Assembly: GCF_003020125.1 (NCBI RefSeq)
Contig: NZ_PYFW01000001.1
Coordinates: 434,001 to 498,000 of the forward strand
Source of the DNA: Bradyrhizobium sp. MOS003
Lineage (GTDB): Bacteria > Pseudomonadota > Alphaproteobacteria > Rhizobiales > Xanthobacteraceae
Reading direction: 5' to 3'
DNA length: 64,000 nucleotides
The notes under the pieces are model-generated. The model had not been told where the DNA came from, did no database searches, and saw nothing but the letters and a program-made list of their open reading frames with translations. This document shows, piece by piece, positions 1-8,314 of this stretch (the first letter of the stretch is position 1; the number at the start of each line of letters is the position of its first letter). A program made the translations under genes and the position numbers.

Positions 1-260
1 GCGCCGTTAAGCAGTGCCGCGACCGCCGGGGTCCAGGTCTTGGTGTCGCCGAACACGGTGGAATCGCCCTTGGTGTCGAGTGCGAGCGCCTCCAGCATCT
101 TCAGGATCGCCGGGGTCGATTCCGCCTCGCTGCGGGCCCGGATCGCGCTGCCGAGAAAATCCAGCGTCAGCACCTTGGCGCGATCCAGCACTTCGGCCGG
201 AATATCCTGGTATTTCAGATTGAAGACGTAGGCGGCGAGCGTTGCGGTTTCGTGGGCCAT
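1..260 (-). CDS. MmgE/PrpD family protein, N-terminal part (cut by window edge)
   Basis: Only the first 86 codons lie in the window; the gene runs off the left edge. The reading frame starts MAHETATLAAYVFNLKY and continues with helical segments (AEVLDRAKVLTLDFLGSAI, then TPAVAALLNG) that are characteristic of the N-terminal helical domain of the MmgE/PrpD family, which includes 2-methylcitrate dehydratase and cis-aconitate decarboxylase. The substrate cannot be told from this part, and many family members in this group are not part of the methylcitrate cycle. It is divergent from the FUSC gene, with about 130 bp between the start codons. A longer antisense-frame reading of the same bases looks like low-complexity Arg/Gly sequence and was not used. 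Confidence 0.8.
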   Translation of the reverse strand, partial: MAHETATLAAYVFNLKYQDIPAEVLDRAKVLTLDFLGSAIRARSEAESTPAILKMLEALALDTKGDSTVFGDTKTWTPAVAALLNG

Positions 261-393
261 CGTGTTTCCTCGTTTTGGCGCGCAAGTTAGGCGGGCTGAT
301 TTGGCCTTTCAAGCGGCCTTGCGGCCGCGGGCATCAGCCATGCTTTTGTCGGCTCCAAAAAGCTCGGATTTGAGAGAATCGAGACCTCAGACG

Positions 394-1509
394 ATGGCAC
401 TCGCAAAACAGCTGTTCGAGCGGATCAGGTCGCGGCGGACGCAACTGGGATTGGCGATCCGGGTCACGGTGGCCGCGACCGCGGCCTATGCGCTGGCCAC
501 CGCGCTGCATCTGCTGTTGCCGCTCTGGGCGGTCCTGACCTCGCTGATCGTGACCCAGATGAGCGTCGGCCGCTCGCTCAAGGCGACGCGCGACTATTTG
601 CTTGGCACCATCGGCGGTGCCATCTATGGCGGCGCCATCGCGATCCTGATCCCCTATTCCAGCGAAGCCGGCCTGTTGGGGCTGCTGGTGCTCTCGGTCG
701 CCCCGCTCGCCTTCATCGCCGCGATCAACCCGAGCCTCAGCGCGGCGACGGTGACAGCGGTGATCGTGCTGCTGGTTCCGACCATGCATCATTCCGATCC
801 CATGACTTCGGCGATCGACCGCGTCAGCGAGGTCGGGGTCGGCGCCATCACGGGATTACTGGTCTCGTTCCTTGTGCTGCCCTCACGGGCGGTACGGCAG
901 ATCCGTGCCAGTGCGGCGATCCTGCTCGAGCTGATTGCGGACGCCTTCACCGAGTTGCTCGCGGGCCTCACCCGCGGCCGCGACAACGACGCGCTGCACC
1001 GGATCCAGGACGGCATCGGCAGCGCGATGGTTGGTCTCAATGCGATCGGCGCGGAAGCCGAGCGCGAGCGCGCCGCGCGGCTGTCGAGCGGGCCTGACAC
1101 CGGTCCGCTGCTGCGAACGGTCCTGCGGTTGCGCCACGATGTCGTGATGATCGGCCGCGCCACCGTGGTGCCTTTGCCGATCGAGGTGCAGACGCGGCTC
1201 GCCGGGCCGTTGACGGAAGTCTCGACCGTCATCGCGCATTTCCTGCGATCGGCTGCCGCGGCCATGCGGCAAGGCGCCGGCGCGCCGCCGATCCATCCCG
1301 TCCACGTCGCACTCGAGCACTACGCCGAGGCGGTCGCCGCGGTGCGCAAGGACGGCCTGATCCGCGGCCATTCCGGCGACACCGCCGAGCGCTTCTTCGC
1401 CATCGGCTTCTCGCTGGAGCAGATGCACCAGAATCTCTGCGACCTCGACCGCGTCGTCGGCGAATGGTCGGAGTCCGCGGCGCACAAGTCGGTGCGTGTG
1501 GCGGAGTAA
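394..1509 (+). CDS. FUSC family inner-membrane protein
   Basis: Predicted inner-membrane protein of 371 residues resembling the fusaric-acid-resistance (FUSC)/aromatic acid exporter group. The first half holds about six hydrophobic segments (residues ~20-165), including the family-like stretch LLPLWAVLTSLIVTQMSVGR; the second half is a soluble helical cytoplasmic domain. FUSC proteins are linked to efflux of aromatic acids and other small compounds, usually with a membrane-fusion partner; no such partner is adjacent, so the substrate is unknown. Frame-compatible starts exist at 262 and 340, but they add a low-complexity Arg/Ala leader, so the ATG giving MALAKQLFERI was chosen. The stop lies one base from the stop of the convergent isomerase gene. 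Confidence 0.82.
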   Translation: MALAKQLFERIRSRRTQLGLAIRVTVAATAAYALATALHLLLPLWAVLTSLIVTQMSVGRSLKATRDYLLGTIGGAIYGGAIAILIPYSSEAGLLGLLVLSVAPLAFIAAINPSLSAATVTAVIVLLVPTMHHSDPMTSAIDRVSEVGVGAITGLLVSFLVLPSRAVRQIRASAAILLELIADAFTELLAGLTRGRDNDALHRIQDGIGSAMVGLNAIGAEAERERAARLSSGPDTGPLLRTVLRLRHDVVMIGRATVVPLPIEVQTRLAGPLTEVSTVIAHFLRSAAAAMRQGAGAPPIHPVHVALEHYAEAVAAVRKDGLIRGHSGDTAERFFAIGFSLEQMHQNLCDLDRVVGEWSESAAHKSVRVAE

Positions 1510-1510
1510 G

Positions 1511-2161
1511 TTATTGCTTCGTCAGGCCCTTGCTTTGCAAGCGCCACACCAGCAGATCGATGCGGTCCTGGCCGAAGAACGGCTCGTTCTCGAACACGAA
1601 GGTCGGCACGCCCCAATGGCCGGAGTCGGCGTGGTCCCTTTCGTTGTCCGCGATGACCTGCTCGTAGCGATCCGGATCGGTGCTGATCGCGGCATCCATA
1701 GCAGCCAGGTCGAAGCCTGCGCTCTCGGCGGCGCGCGCGAGGTGACCGCCTTCGTTCCAGCCGGCCACCGAACCGTCCCACAGCACACGCGCGATCGCGT
1801 TGGTAAATGCGAGCGAGCGGCCCTCGATCTGCGCCATGGCGCCGAGGCGGGTGAGGCGGTGGATGTAGGGCTGCTCGGCCGCGACATCGAATGTCGTCTT
1901 GTCCTGCACGATCGGATCGGGCCGGGGAAAGCGGAACGGGATGCCCTCATGCTGCGCCACGCGCGTGCTGTCGAGCACGACATAGCGAATGAAGTTCGGA
2001 CTGGCCTTCTTGAAGAAGCCGGGTACGCGGACCGCGAGCGGATAGACCGGCCGCAGGTTCACGGCGAGATCATACTCTTCGACGAGCTTGAGCGTCTTCG
2101 GCAGCGCCAGATAGCTGAAGGGGCTGCGGAAGGAGAAGAAAAGATCAACTGACAGGGTCAT
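1511..2161 (-). CDS. 2-hydroxychromene-2-carboxylate isomerase-like (DsbA/GST-kappa fold)
   Basis: A 216-residue protein of the HCCA isomerase/DsbA-like thioredoxin-fold family. It begins with the typical strand and loop LFFSFRSPFSYLAL, in which the Ser of the SPF-S motif is the usual glutathione-contacting residue, and it has the cis-Pro segment GVPTFVFE near the C terminus. Characterised relatives isomerise 2-hydroxychromene-2-carboxylate in naphthalene breakdown using glutathione, but no other naphthalene genes are nearby, so a general glutathione-dependent isomerase or transferase role is safer. Its start overlaps the end of the DUF2867 gene by 17 bp, making it the last gene of a leftward MATE/DUF2867/isomerase unit. 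Confidence 0.85.
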   Translation of the reverse strand: MTLSVDLFFSFRSPFSYLALPKTLKLVEEYDLAVNLRPVYPLAVRVPGFFKKASPNFIRYVVLDSTRVAQHEGIPFRFPRPDPIVQDKTTFDVAAEQPYIHRLTRLGAMAQIEGRSLAFTNAIARVLWDGSVAGWNEGGHLARAAESAGFDLAAMDAAISTDPDRYEQVIADNERDHADSGHWGVPTFVFENEPFFGQDRIDLLVWRLQSKGLTKQ

Positions 2162-2645
2162 CGGCCGGCTCCACGATCCGCCGCATCATGCTGCGGACCA
2201 CGAGCTTGTGAAAGGGCATGATGAGGGCGAGGTAGGTACGGCCCAGAAGATTATGCGTCCGCACCAGCGTGGTCGAGGTCACCTGGCGGTCCGCCGCCGT
2301 GCCCGCGACATCGACCACGATGCGGAAATCGAGATGAGAATCGTCAAAACCGGCGACCAGCTGCTCCGGCGTCTCGCTCAACACCGGAAACAGGCCGATC
2401 AGCCCGCCCGGGGCCGGCGCGCCTTCGCCCGATGTCTTCAGCCCGAACGGGCTCACCAGGACATTGCGCAGGCGTATCAGCACGTCGATCCAGCGCGGCC
2501 CGTGCAGCACCATCCTCGTGCAGGCTTCGCGCGCATTCACGGCCGCTGCGCCAATCCCGACACGGAACGCGTCGATGAACTGCGCACCTGCCAGCACCGT
2601 GCCGGCATCGACATCAGGCGTGACTTCGTGGACTGTCCCGATCAT
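2145..2645 (-). CDS. DUF2867 domain protein
   Basis: A 166-residue protein that matches the general shape of DUF2867: an N-terminal strand/helix part (VHEVTPDVDAGTVLAGAQF), a conserved central SHLDFRIVVDV strand, and the closing HNLLGRTYLALIMPFHKLVV segment. Family members have no established biochemical role; they often sit with lipid- or NAD(P)-binding proteins. The chosen ATG overlaps the stop codon of the MATE gene as ATGA, a classic translational-coupling arrangement; the longer frame upstream of it only reads through the MATE gene in another frame. The 3' end overlaps the isomerase start, so all three genes are probably read from one message. Confidence 0.8.
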   Translation of the reverse strand: MIGTVHEVTPDVDAGTVLAGAQFIDAFRVGIGAAAVNAREACTRMVLHGPRWIDVLIRLRNVLVSPFGLKTSGEGAPAPGGLIGLFPVLSETPEQLVAGFDDSHLDFRIVVDVAGTAADRQVTSTTLVRTHNLLGRTYLALIMPFHKLVVRSMMRRIVEPADDPVS

Positions 2646-4042
2646 GCCGCCACTCTGCGCGTCAGTATCCGGAAGCGCAAGATCAACAAGCCGGCATAGA
2701 CGAACGAGCCGATCGACAGTCCGATCCAGACGCCGACCGCGCCGAGATCGGCGTGGAAAGCGAGCCACCAGGCGATCGGAAAGCCGACGCACCAATAGCC
2801 GATCGCGGCGAACACCAGCGTCATCCTGGTGTCATTGATGCCGCGCAGGGCCCCGCCCATGATGGTCTGGAGCGCATCGGCAATGAAGAAAGTGGCGCCG
2901 ACCAGCAGCAGCGTCGCGGTCAGCTCGACCGTTGCCGCACCGGTCTCGCCGCGGCCAAAAAACAGCCGTCCGAGCTCGTAGCGGCCGAAGATGATGGCGA
3001 TGGTCAGCGCGGAAACGAACGTGATCCCGAGCAGGGTTGCGACGAGGCCTGCGCGCCGCACCGCGGCCGGGTCGTCGCGGCCGAATGCGTGGCCGACCCG
3101 CACCGTGGCGGCCATGCCGATGCCAAGCGGGACCATGAAAAGTACGGCCGTGACCTGGAGCGCGATCTGGTGCGCGGCGAGCGCCGTCGTCGAGATCAAT
3201 CCCATCAGCAGTGCGGCCGATGAGAACAAGCCGTATTCCAGCAGAAGGGAGAACGAGATCGGCGCTCCGATCGCGATGAGCTGCCGCATCAGAGACCAGT
3301 CGATCCGCCACAGCCGCGCAAGCGGCTGGTAATCGGCAAATGGCTTTCGCCATGCGGCGATGGCCAGCGCGGCGAGAAAGGTGCCGAGATTGACGATCGC
3401 GGTCGCAAGCCCCGCGCCGAACAGGCCGAACTCCGGCAGGCCGAACAGGCCGTGGATCAGCACATAGACCAGCACGGCGTTAACCGGGATCGCCGCCAGC
3501 GTGATCCATAGCGGTGGCTGCGGCCGGTTCACCGCGCTCATCATGCTGCGCAGTGCGATGAAGCCGAGCGCCGGCGCGATGCCCCAGGCCAGCCCGTTCA
3601 GATAGCGCTGGGCGAGCGCGGCCGAGTGCGGCGCCTGGCCGAGCGCAAGCAGGATCCTTTCGCCGTAGAGCGGCGATGCCATCATCGGCAGCGAGATCAG
3701 GAGCGAGATCCAGAGGCCGACGCGCAAGACATGTCGAAGCCTTTTGATGTCGCCCGCGCCAAACGCCTGTGCCGCCAGCGGCGATACTGCGGTCACGAGC
3801 CCGAGCCCGAAGGTGAAGCTGACGAAATAGACCGTGTGCGCCAGCGCCGCTGCGGCCACCGCATCCTCGCCTAGCCGCCCGATCAGCGCGAGATCGGTCG
3901 TGATCATCGCGATCTGCCCGAGCTGGGTCAGCATCATCGGCACGGCCAGCCGCAGCGTCTCGACGAATTCTTCGGCGAGATGGTTTTGCGGCGCATCCGA
4001 GCGCGCTCGGTACGGCTGTTTGGTGTCCACAAGATCGGTCAT
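2642..4042 (-). CDS. MATE family multidrug/cation antiporter
   Basis: A 466-residue polytopic protein with about 12 hydrophobic segments arranged as two similar halves, the hallmark of MATE (multidrug and toxic compound extrusion) exporters. The first half contains LAVPMMLTQLGQIAMITTD, the typical MATE helix 1 with conserved Pro and Gln, and the second half begins with the matching LIAIGAPISFSLLLEYG. MATE proteins use an Na+ or H+ gradient to expel cationic drugs, dyes or other metabolites across the inner membrane. The ATG giving MTDLVDTKQPYRA was chosen over an upstream start at 4084 that adds 14 unlikely residues. It is first in the leftward three-gene operon and is divergent from the outer-membrane protein gene. 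Confidence 0.92.
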   Translation of the reverse strand: MTDLVDTKQPYRARSDAPQNHLAEEFVETLRLAVPMMLTQLGQIAMITTDLALIGRLGEDAVAAAALAHTVYFVSFTFGLGLVTAVSPLAAQAFGAGDIKRLRHVLRVGLWISLLISLPMMASPLYGERILLALGQAPHSAALAQRYLNGLAWGIAPALGFIALRSMMSAVNRPQPPLWITLAAIPVNAVLVYVLIHGLFGLPEFGLFGAGLATAIVNLGTFLAALAIAAWRKPFADYQPLARLWRIDWSLMRQLIAIGAPISFSLLLEYGLFSSAALLMGLISTTALAAHQIALQVTAVLFMVPLGIGMAATVRVGHAFGRDDPAAVRRAGLVATLLGITFVSALTIAIIFGRYELGRLFFGRGETGAATVELTATLLLVGATFFIADALQTIMGGALRGINDTRMTLVFAAIGYWCVGFPIAWWLAFHADLGAVGVWIGLSIGSFVYAGLLILRFRILTRRVAA

Positions 4043-4198
4043 GGCGGGGGGGCATAGCAGCCCCGATTGGCGAAGTAACGGCAAGAAACGAGGCGGCTCG
4101 ATCGAAAAAAAGCGGGCTTGGGAGCGAAGGAAAGTGCGGCTTGCGCCGTATTCCTCGGGTGCGGCGGGCTGCGCCGGTCTGAGATTGGGAAGCTTTGC

Positions 4199-4930
4199 AT
4201 GAAAACGAGATTTGCACTGACGCTTGCCGCGCTGATCCTCTCTCCATTACCGGGGGCTGGCCACGTTGCGGCGGCCGATCTGAGGCTACCTGCCTCTCCT
4301 CCGCCGCAAGCCCAGGCCGCGTTGGTGGCGCTCCTGAACTGGGCCGGACCCTATTTCGGCGTCCAGGGCGGTTATCTGTCGGGCCGCTCGGACATCTCGT
4401 TTCCCACCACCGGTGAATTTTACTTCGTCGATCCCAGGGGAGCGACTGTGGGTGCAATGGCGGGCTTCTCGGCGCAATGGGGCCGGATCGTCGCCGGCAT
4501 CGAGGGCGATGTGAACTTCGTCGACGCGCGAGCGACGATCGACACCGGATTCCCACCCGCACCGGCTGTCACGCAGCTGCAATCTGCCGTCAACTGGAAT
4601 AGCCATCTGCGTGGTCGCATCGGTTACGCTTTCCCGCGGACCCTGCTGTTCGCCAGCGGCGGGCTTGCCATTGCAGGCGTGGAGAGCAAGGCTTTCGACA
4701 ATGCGAGCGGCGCCGTCGCGAATTGGAGCGACACCCGGATGGGTTGGTCGGTCGGCGCGGGCGCGGAGTTTCGGGTCGCGCCGCAGGGCTCGGTCCGCCT
4801 CGAATATCTCTATGACAATTACGGATCCAAGATGCTCGGCGCACAGACCGTCGGAACAACCGCCTTTGGCGAGCGCGAATCCAGGCTCGATACGCATACG
4901 GTTCGAGCCGGCGTATATTGGCGCTTCTGA
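4199..4930 (+). CDS. Outer-membrane beta-barrel protein (Omp25/RopB-like)
   Basis: A 243-residue exported protein. Residues 1-~27 form a signal peptide (MKTRFALTLAALILSPLPG... ending near HVAAADL). The mature part begins with NWAGPYFGVQGGYLSG, the usual first strand of alphaproteobacterial Omp25/RopB/Hbp-type porin-like barrels, has alternating strands throughout (HLRGRIGYAFPRTLLFASGGLAI; WSVGAGAEFRV), and ends in the aromatic-terminated strand VRAGVYWRF, the outer-membrane insertion signal for the Bam complex. It probably makes an 8-strand barrel contributing to envelope stability; ligand unknown. The start at 4118 would precede the signal peptide with 27 unlikely residues and was rejected. 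Confidence 0.9.
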   Translation: MKTRFALTLAALILSPLPGAGHVAAADLRLPASPPPQAQAALVALLNWAGPYFGVQGGYLSGRSDISFPTTGEFYFVDPRGATVGAMAGFSAQWGRIVAGIEGDVNFVDARATIDTGFPPAPAVTQLQSAVNWNSHLRGRIGYAFPRTLLFASGGLAIAGVESKAFDNASGAVANWSDTRMGWSVGAGAEFRVAPQGSVRLEYLYDNYGSKMLGAQTVGTTAFGERESRLDTHTVRAGVYWRF

Positions 4931-5072
4931 CCGGGGCGCTCGCGGCTTGTTGCCGCAGCTCCCGCGATTGAAGCTCCCGGTGCGTGCCGGCCATGCGGCA
5001 TATCTTCCCCGGGGCCGGGATCAGGACGCATCGCGCAGCAACGATGATCGCAGGCCAGAGCAACAGGGCGAG

Positions 5073-5633
5073 ATGACGGAAGAGCCATCGGACGAGGCCT
5101 TGATGGTGGAGGTTTCGGCGCGGCAACAGCACGCGTTTCGCATCCTGATGCAGCGCCATATGCCGCGGGCGCTGCGCGTGGCACAACGGATCGTCCGCGA
5201 CCCGGCCGAGGCCGACGATATCGGCCAGGAGGCATTACTGCGTGTCTGGTCCCACGCAGCCTCATTCGATCCCAAGGTCGCGAAATTCACCACATGGTTC
5301 TACCGGATCGTCCTCAACTTGACGTTCGACCGCACACGGCGGCGCAGCTTCCATCCCCTCGATGAGGCGGGCGAGGTGCCCGATACGGCGCCGCACGCCG
5401 CTGAAAGCATGATCGCTGCGGAGGAGCACCGCATGCTCCAGCGGGCAATGGCGAATTTGTCGGACCGTCAACGCGGCGCGATCGCGCTCTTTTACGTGGA
5501 AGGGCTGAGCGGCCAGGAAGCGGCTGAAGCGATGAATCTCAGCGCCAAGGCGTTCGAATCGCTGCTCGGGCGTGCCCGGGCCGCACTTAGGGAAAGCGTC
5601 CAGAAAATACAAGACACGGGGAGTTTCGCATGA
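5073..5633 (+). CDS. ECF-type RNA polymerase sigma factor
   Basis: A 186-residue group IV (ECF) sigma factor. Region 2 covers residues ~20-90 (HMPRALRVAQRIVRDPAEADDIGQEALLRVW, with the conserved DDIGQEA core and KFTTWFYRIVLNL promoter-melting helix); region 4 covers ~125-175 (LSDRQRGAIALFYVEGLSGQEAAEAMNLSAKAFESLLGRARAAL, a helix-turn-helix for the -35 element). It redirects RNA polymerase to a small stress regulon. The stop overlaps the next start as ATGA, so it is coupled to a membrane protein with anti-sigma features. An upstream in-frame extension reads into non-coding sequence; the ATG at the chosen position is preceded by an AGGGCGAG stretch. Confidence 0.9.
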   Translation: MTEEPSDEALMVEVSARQQHAFRILMQRHMPRALRVAQRIVRDPAEADDIGQEALLRVWSHAASFDPKVAKFTTWFYRIVLNLTFDRTRRRSFHPLDEAGEVPDTAPHAAESMIAAEEHRMLQRAMANLSDRQRGAIALFYVEGLSGQEAAEAMNLSAKAFESLLGRARAALRESVQKIQDTGSFA

Positions 5634-6052
5634 CGTTCGATGAGTTCAGACGATTGGCGGAGACATGGGGCGGCGACGTCGAACGCTGGCCCGCGGCGAC
5701 GCGCAATGCCGCACGGCCGTTCGCGGCGACCTTGGAAGGCGGTCGCATCCTTGCCGAGCAGGCGCGCCTCGATCGCCTCTTTGCCGCCGCGCCGGAAATC
5801 GAGGCGGGACGCGCCGAGCGGTCCAGCTTCCTCGTCCTGCAAAGACTTGCAAATGTCCAGCAGCGACGTCCGCAGTGGCATCGCTTCCTGTTTCCGCGCG
5901 GCCTTGTGCCAGCCGCAAGCCTCGCCTGCTCCGTGCTGGTTGGCGTGTGGCTGGCGGGGGCCATTCCCTATGTTCATCCGCCATCGGACCCGTTGTCGGT
6001 CATGAGCGGCGTCTTCGACGTCTACGCAATCGGCTTTGGATCGGTGCAATGA
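5630..6052 (+). CDS. Membrane-anchored anti-sigma-like protein
   Basis: A 140-residue protein with a cytoplasmic helical N-terminal half (MTFDEFRRLAETWGGDVERWPAA..., then a DRLFAAAPEIEAG helix) and one transmembrane segment at ~105-125 (LVPAASLACSVLVGVWLAGAI), followed by a short periplasmic tail. The N-terminal pattern, in which a small acidic domain reads like 'trim the sigma factor by composition and WP box', recurs in alphaproteobacterial proteins coded beside ECF sigma genes. No Zn-binding HxxxCxxC motif is present, so it is not a ZAS-type anti-sigma factor. Its start overlaps the sigma stop and its stop overlaps the next start, both as ATGA, implying fixed stoichiometry with its neighbours. 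The anti-sigma role is inferred from context. Confidence 0.75.
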   Translation: MTFDEFRRLAETWGGDVERWPAATRNAARPFAATLEGGRILAEQARLDRLFAAAPEIEAGRAERSSFLVLQRLANVQQRRPQWHRFLFPRGLVPAASLACSVLVGVWLAGAIPYVHPPSDPLSVMSGVFDVYAIGFGSVQ

Positions 6053-6492
6053 AGTTCTGGCGAGAATCGTCGTCTGCTTTGCGAGCGCTCGTGCTGCTGT
6101 CGCTCTGCCTCAACGTCATCCTGTTCACTTATGTCTCCGTGCAATGGCTGCTGCCCGGCGGCTTCCGGCCCGGCGCGGGAATGCCGCTCCGGATGATCGA
6201 GCGTGTCGCGGAAAGGTTGCCAAAGGAGGACGCGGAGATCCTGTGGAGCATCTATCAGGGCAAGGAGGCCGAGCTTCTACCGCTGCAGACCGAGTACCGG
6301 CATGCGCTGGTCAAGGCGATGAAAACCGCGGCACAGACGGATCTGGACAAGGCCGAACTGGACGCGGCGGTCAAGGACGCTCGCGACAAACGCCTGAAAA
6401 TAGGTGACCTCGTCATCGCGACATTCGTCGAAACGCTGGAACGAATTTCGCCGAAAGGACGCCGCCAACTTGTCGGCGGTTATTTTCGCTGA
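6049..6492 (+). CDS. Periplasmic heavy-metal-sensor-like protein (CnrX/ZraP type)
   Basis: A 147-residue protein with an N-terminal membrane anchor (ALVLLSLCLNVILFTYVSVQWLL, residues ~12-34) and a long helical periplasmic part. The sequence RMIERVAERLPKEDAEIL, the central helices, and the closing ETLERISPKGRRQL resemble the periplasmic heavy-metal sensor group that includes CnrX. In the CnrYXH system such a protein senses Co/Ni and frees an ECF sigma from its membrane anti-sigma. Here the gene follows exactly such a sigma/anti-sigma pair with an ATGA overlap. However, only one His (in YRHAL) and one Cys (inside the membrane segment) are present, so the metal-binding His cluster of CnrX is missing and the signal may not be a metal. 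Confidence 0.75.
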   Translation: MKFWRESSSALRALVLLSLCLNVILFTYVSVQWLLPGGFRPGAGMPLRMIERVAERLPKEDAEILWSIYQGKEAELLPLQTEYRHALVKAMKTAAQTDLDKAELDAAVKDARDKRLKIGDLVIATFVETLERISPKGRRQLVGGYFR

Positions 6493-6570
6493 GCCTCGCA
6501 GAGTGAACGAGGGATTCGGGCCGCCCAGACGTATCACCTACATCGATGTCTGCGAATTGGTGGAGATGAT

Positions 6571-6873
6571 ATGGTGCAACGATTTGGCCGGCCGGCAAGC
6601 GGATCGGCGGTGACGTTCTCGCGGCGAACTGCCGTTTATGTCCGGGCGGGTCTGGCCGCCGCGAGCCTGATCGCACTTCTCGTGCTGTTCCTGTCGCAGG
6701 CCTCCGCAGGCGATGCGCGGAGCGAGGCGAAGCAGGCCTGCAAGGCAGACTATTCACGGTTCTGCGCCGGCACCATGCCTGGGGGTGGCCGCATCCGCAA
6801 ATGCCTCGGCGACAATTACGCGAGCCTGTCCGCAGACTGCAAAAAGGCTTTCGACGCGATCCCATCGAAATAG
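6571..6873 (+). CDS. Small exported Cys-rich repeat protein
   Basis: A 100-residue protein with an Arg-containing N terminus and hydrophobic export signal (VRAGLAAASLIALLVLFLSQASAG, ~25-47). The mature part holds one cysteine-rich repeat of the GLG1 type: four Cys spaced as ACKADYSRFC ... RKCLGDNYASLSADC. Such modules fold around two disulfides; bacterial members are secreted proteins of unknown role. It begins 78 bp after the sensor-like gene on the same strand and likely belongs to the sigma-factor unit, possibly as an output gene. A GGAG stretch lies shortly before the ATG. Confidence 0.78.
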   Translation: MVQRFGRPASGSAVTFSRRTAVYVRAGLAAASLIALLVLFLSQASAGDARSEAKQACKADYSRFCAGTMPGGGRIRKCLGDNYASLSADCKKAFDAIPSK

Positions 6874-6884
6874 GTGGTGTGCTG

Positions 6885-6922
6885 GCGCATGATTGCTTCG
6901 CGGTCTCCCGAGCATCATGCGC
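6885..6922. other. Inverted repeat between convergent genes
   Basis: Nine-base arms GCGCATGAT and ATCATGCGC, separated by 20 bases, lie between the 3' ends of the Cys-rich protein gene and the convergent murA gene. There is no T run on either side, so it would be at best a weak or factor-assisted terminator. Confidence 0.4.
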
Positions 6923-6963
6923 ACGGCAGGCGCGATGACGATTCATCGCAGTCGCATCGCGCT

Positions 6964-8256
6964 TCAGCTGCGCTCCGGCACGCGCGTGATCTTCGCGCCC
7001 AGTGCGTTCAGCCGTTCCTCGATGCGCTCGTAGCCGCGCTCGATCTGGTCGGCGTTGTTGATGGTGGAAGTGCCCTGCGCGCACACGGCGGCCAGCAGCA
7101 TGGCCATGCCGGCGCGGATGTCGGGCGAGGTCAAGGTCGCACCGTGCAGGCGGCTGGGGCCCGCGATAATCGCGCGGTGCGGGTCGCACAGCACGATGCG
7201 CGCGCCCATCGCGATCAGCTTGTCGACGAAGAACATCCTGGATTCGAACATCTTCTCGAACATCAGGATCACGCCCTCGCATTGCGTGGCGGTGACGATC
7301 GCGATCGACATCAGATCGGCCGGGAAGGCCGGCCAGGGCTGGTCTTCCAGCTTCGGCACGTGGCCGCCGAAATCGTCCTGGATCTTCAGCGTCTGGTTCG
7401 ACGGCACGATCAGGTCGTCGCCCTCGACGCGGCAGACGATGCCGAGCCGCTCGAAGCCCATGCGGATCGAGCGCAGATGCTCGACGCCGGCGCGGGTGAT
7501 GCGTAAGGGAGAGCGCGTTACGGCGGCAAGCCCGATCAGCGAGCCGACCTCGATATGGTCGGGCTGGATCCGGTACGTCGTTCCGCCCAGCGTCGCGGGG
7601 CCATGGATGATCATGGTGTTGGTGCCGATGCCCTCGATCTTGGCACCGAGCGCAACGAGGAAGTTGGCGAGATCCTGCACATGCGGCTCGGAGGCGGCGT
7701 TGCGCAGATAGGTGATTCCGTCGGCGGCCACCGCCGCCACCAGCGCGTTCTCCGTCGCGGTGACGCTCGGCTCGTCCAGGAACACGTCCGCGCCGGAAAG
7801 CCTTGGGGCGCGGAATTCGAGCCGGTCGGTCGCGGTGACCTTGGCGCCGAGCTGCTCCAGCGCGAGCACATGGGTGTCGAGCCGGCGGCGGCCGATGACG
7901 TCGCCGCCGGGCGGCGGCAGCATCACTTCGCCGCAGCGCGCGAGCAGGGGGCCCGCGAGCAGGATCGAGGCGCGGATGCGCACGCACAGCTCGGGGTCGA
8001 GATCGGCGGCGCGGATGCTCTTGGCATGGATGTGCAGCGTGTTGCGCCCGGTCCATTCCGCGGACGCGCCGACCGAGCGAATCAGTTCGACCAGCGTCTC
8101 GGTGTCGCGGATGCGCGGCACGTTCTCCAGCGCCACGGGATGCTCGGTGAGCAGGGCCGCGGCGATGATCGGCAGCGCGGAATTCTTGTTGCCGGACGGC
8201 TCGATCGAGCCCGAGAGCCGGTGACCGCCCTCGACGATATATTGGATGGGCGCCAC
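6964..8256 (-). CDS. murA: UDP-GlcNAc 1-carboxyvinyltransferase (MurA) with Asp at the catalytic Cys position
   Basis: Transfers enolpyruvate from PEP to UDP-GlcNAc, the first committed step of peptidoglycan synthesis in the cytoplasm. The 430-residue product shows the EPSP-synthase fold with the N-terminal signature SGSIEPSGNKNSALPI, LARCGEVMLPPPGGDVIGRR around the active-site loop, and HIEVGSLIGLAAVT. In E. coli MurA the loop Cys115 lies in PGGCAIG; here the matching residue is Asp (about residue 119, codon at 7900-7902). The same Cys-to-Asp change in Mycobacterium and Chlamydia MurA gives intrinsic fosfomycin resistance. The start is taken as the GTG before APIQYIVEGGHRL, because the longer frame adds a non-homologous leader. 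It may be a second copy, since many Rhizobiales have a murA near hisD; that cannot be tested here. Confidence 0.92.
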   Translation of the reverse strand: MAPIQYIVEGGHRLSGSIEPSGNKNSALPIIAAALLTEHPVALENVPRIRDTETLVELIRSVGASAEWTGRNTLHIHAKSIRAADLDPELCVRIRASILLAGPLLARCGEVMLPPPGGDVIGRRRLDTHVLALEQLGAKVTATDRLEFRAPRLSGADVFLDEPSVTATENALVAAVAADGITYLRNAASEPHVQDLANFLVALGAKIEGIGTNTMIIHGPATLGGTTYRIQPDHIEVGSLIGLAAVTRSPLRITRAGVEHLRSIRMGFERLGIVCRVEGDDLIVPSNQTLKIQDDFGGHVPKLEDQPWPAFPADLMSIAIVTATQCEGVILMFEKMFESRMFFVDKLIAMGARIVLCDPHRAIIAGPSRLHGATLTSPDIRAGMAMLLAAVCAQGTSTINNADQIERGYERIEERLNALGAKITRVPERS

Positions 8257-8314
8257 GTCGGTTGTCTCCGTCCTGTTGCGGTGGGGCGGGCTGCTTCGGA
8301 GGCGGAAACTACCG

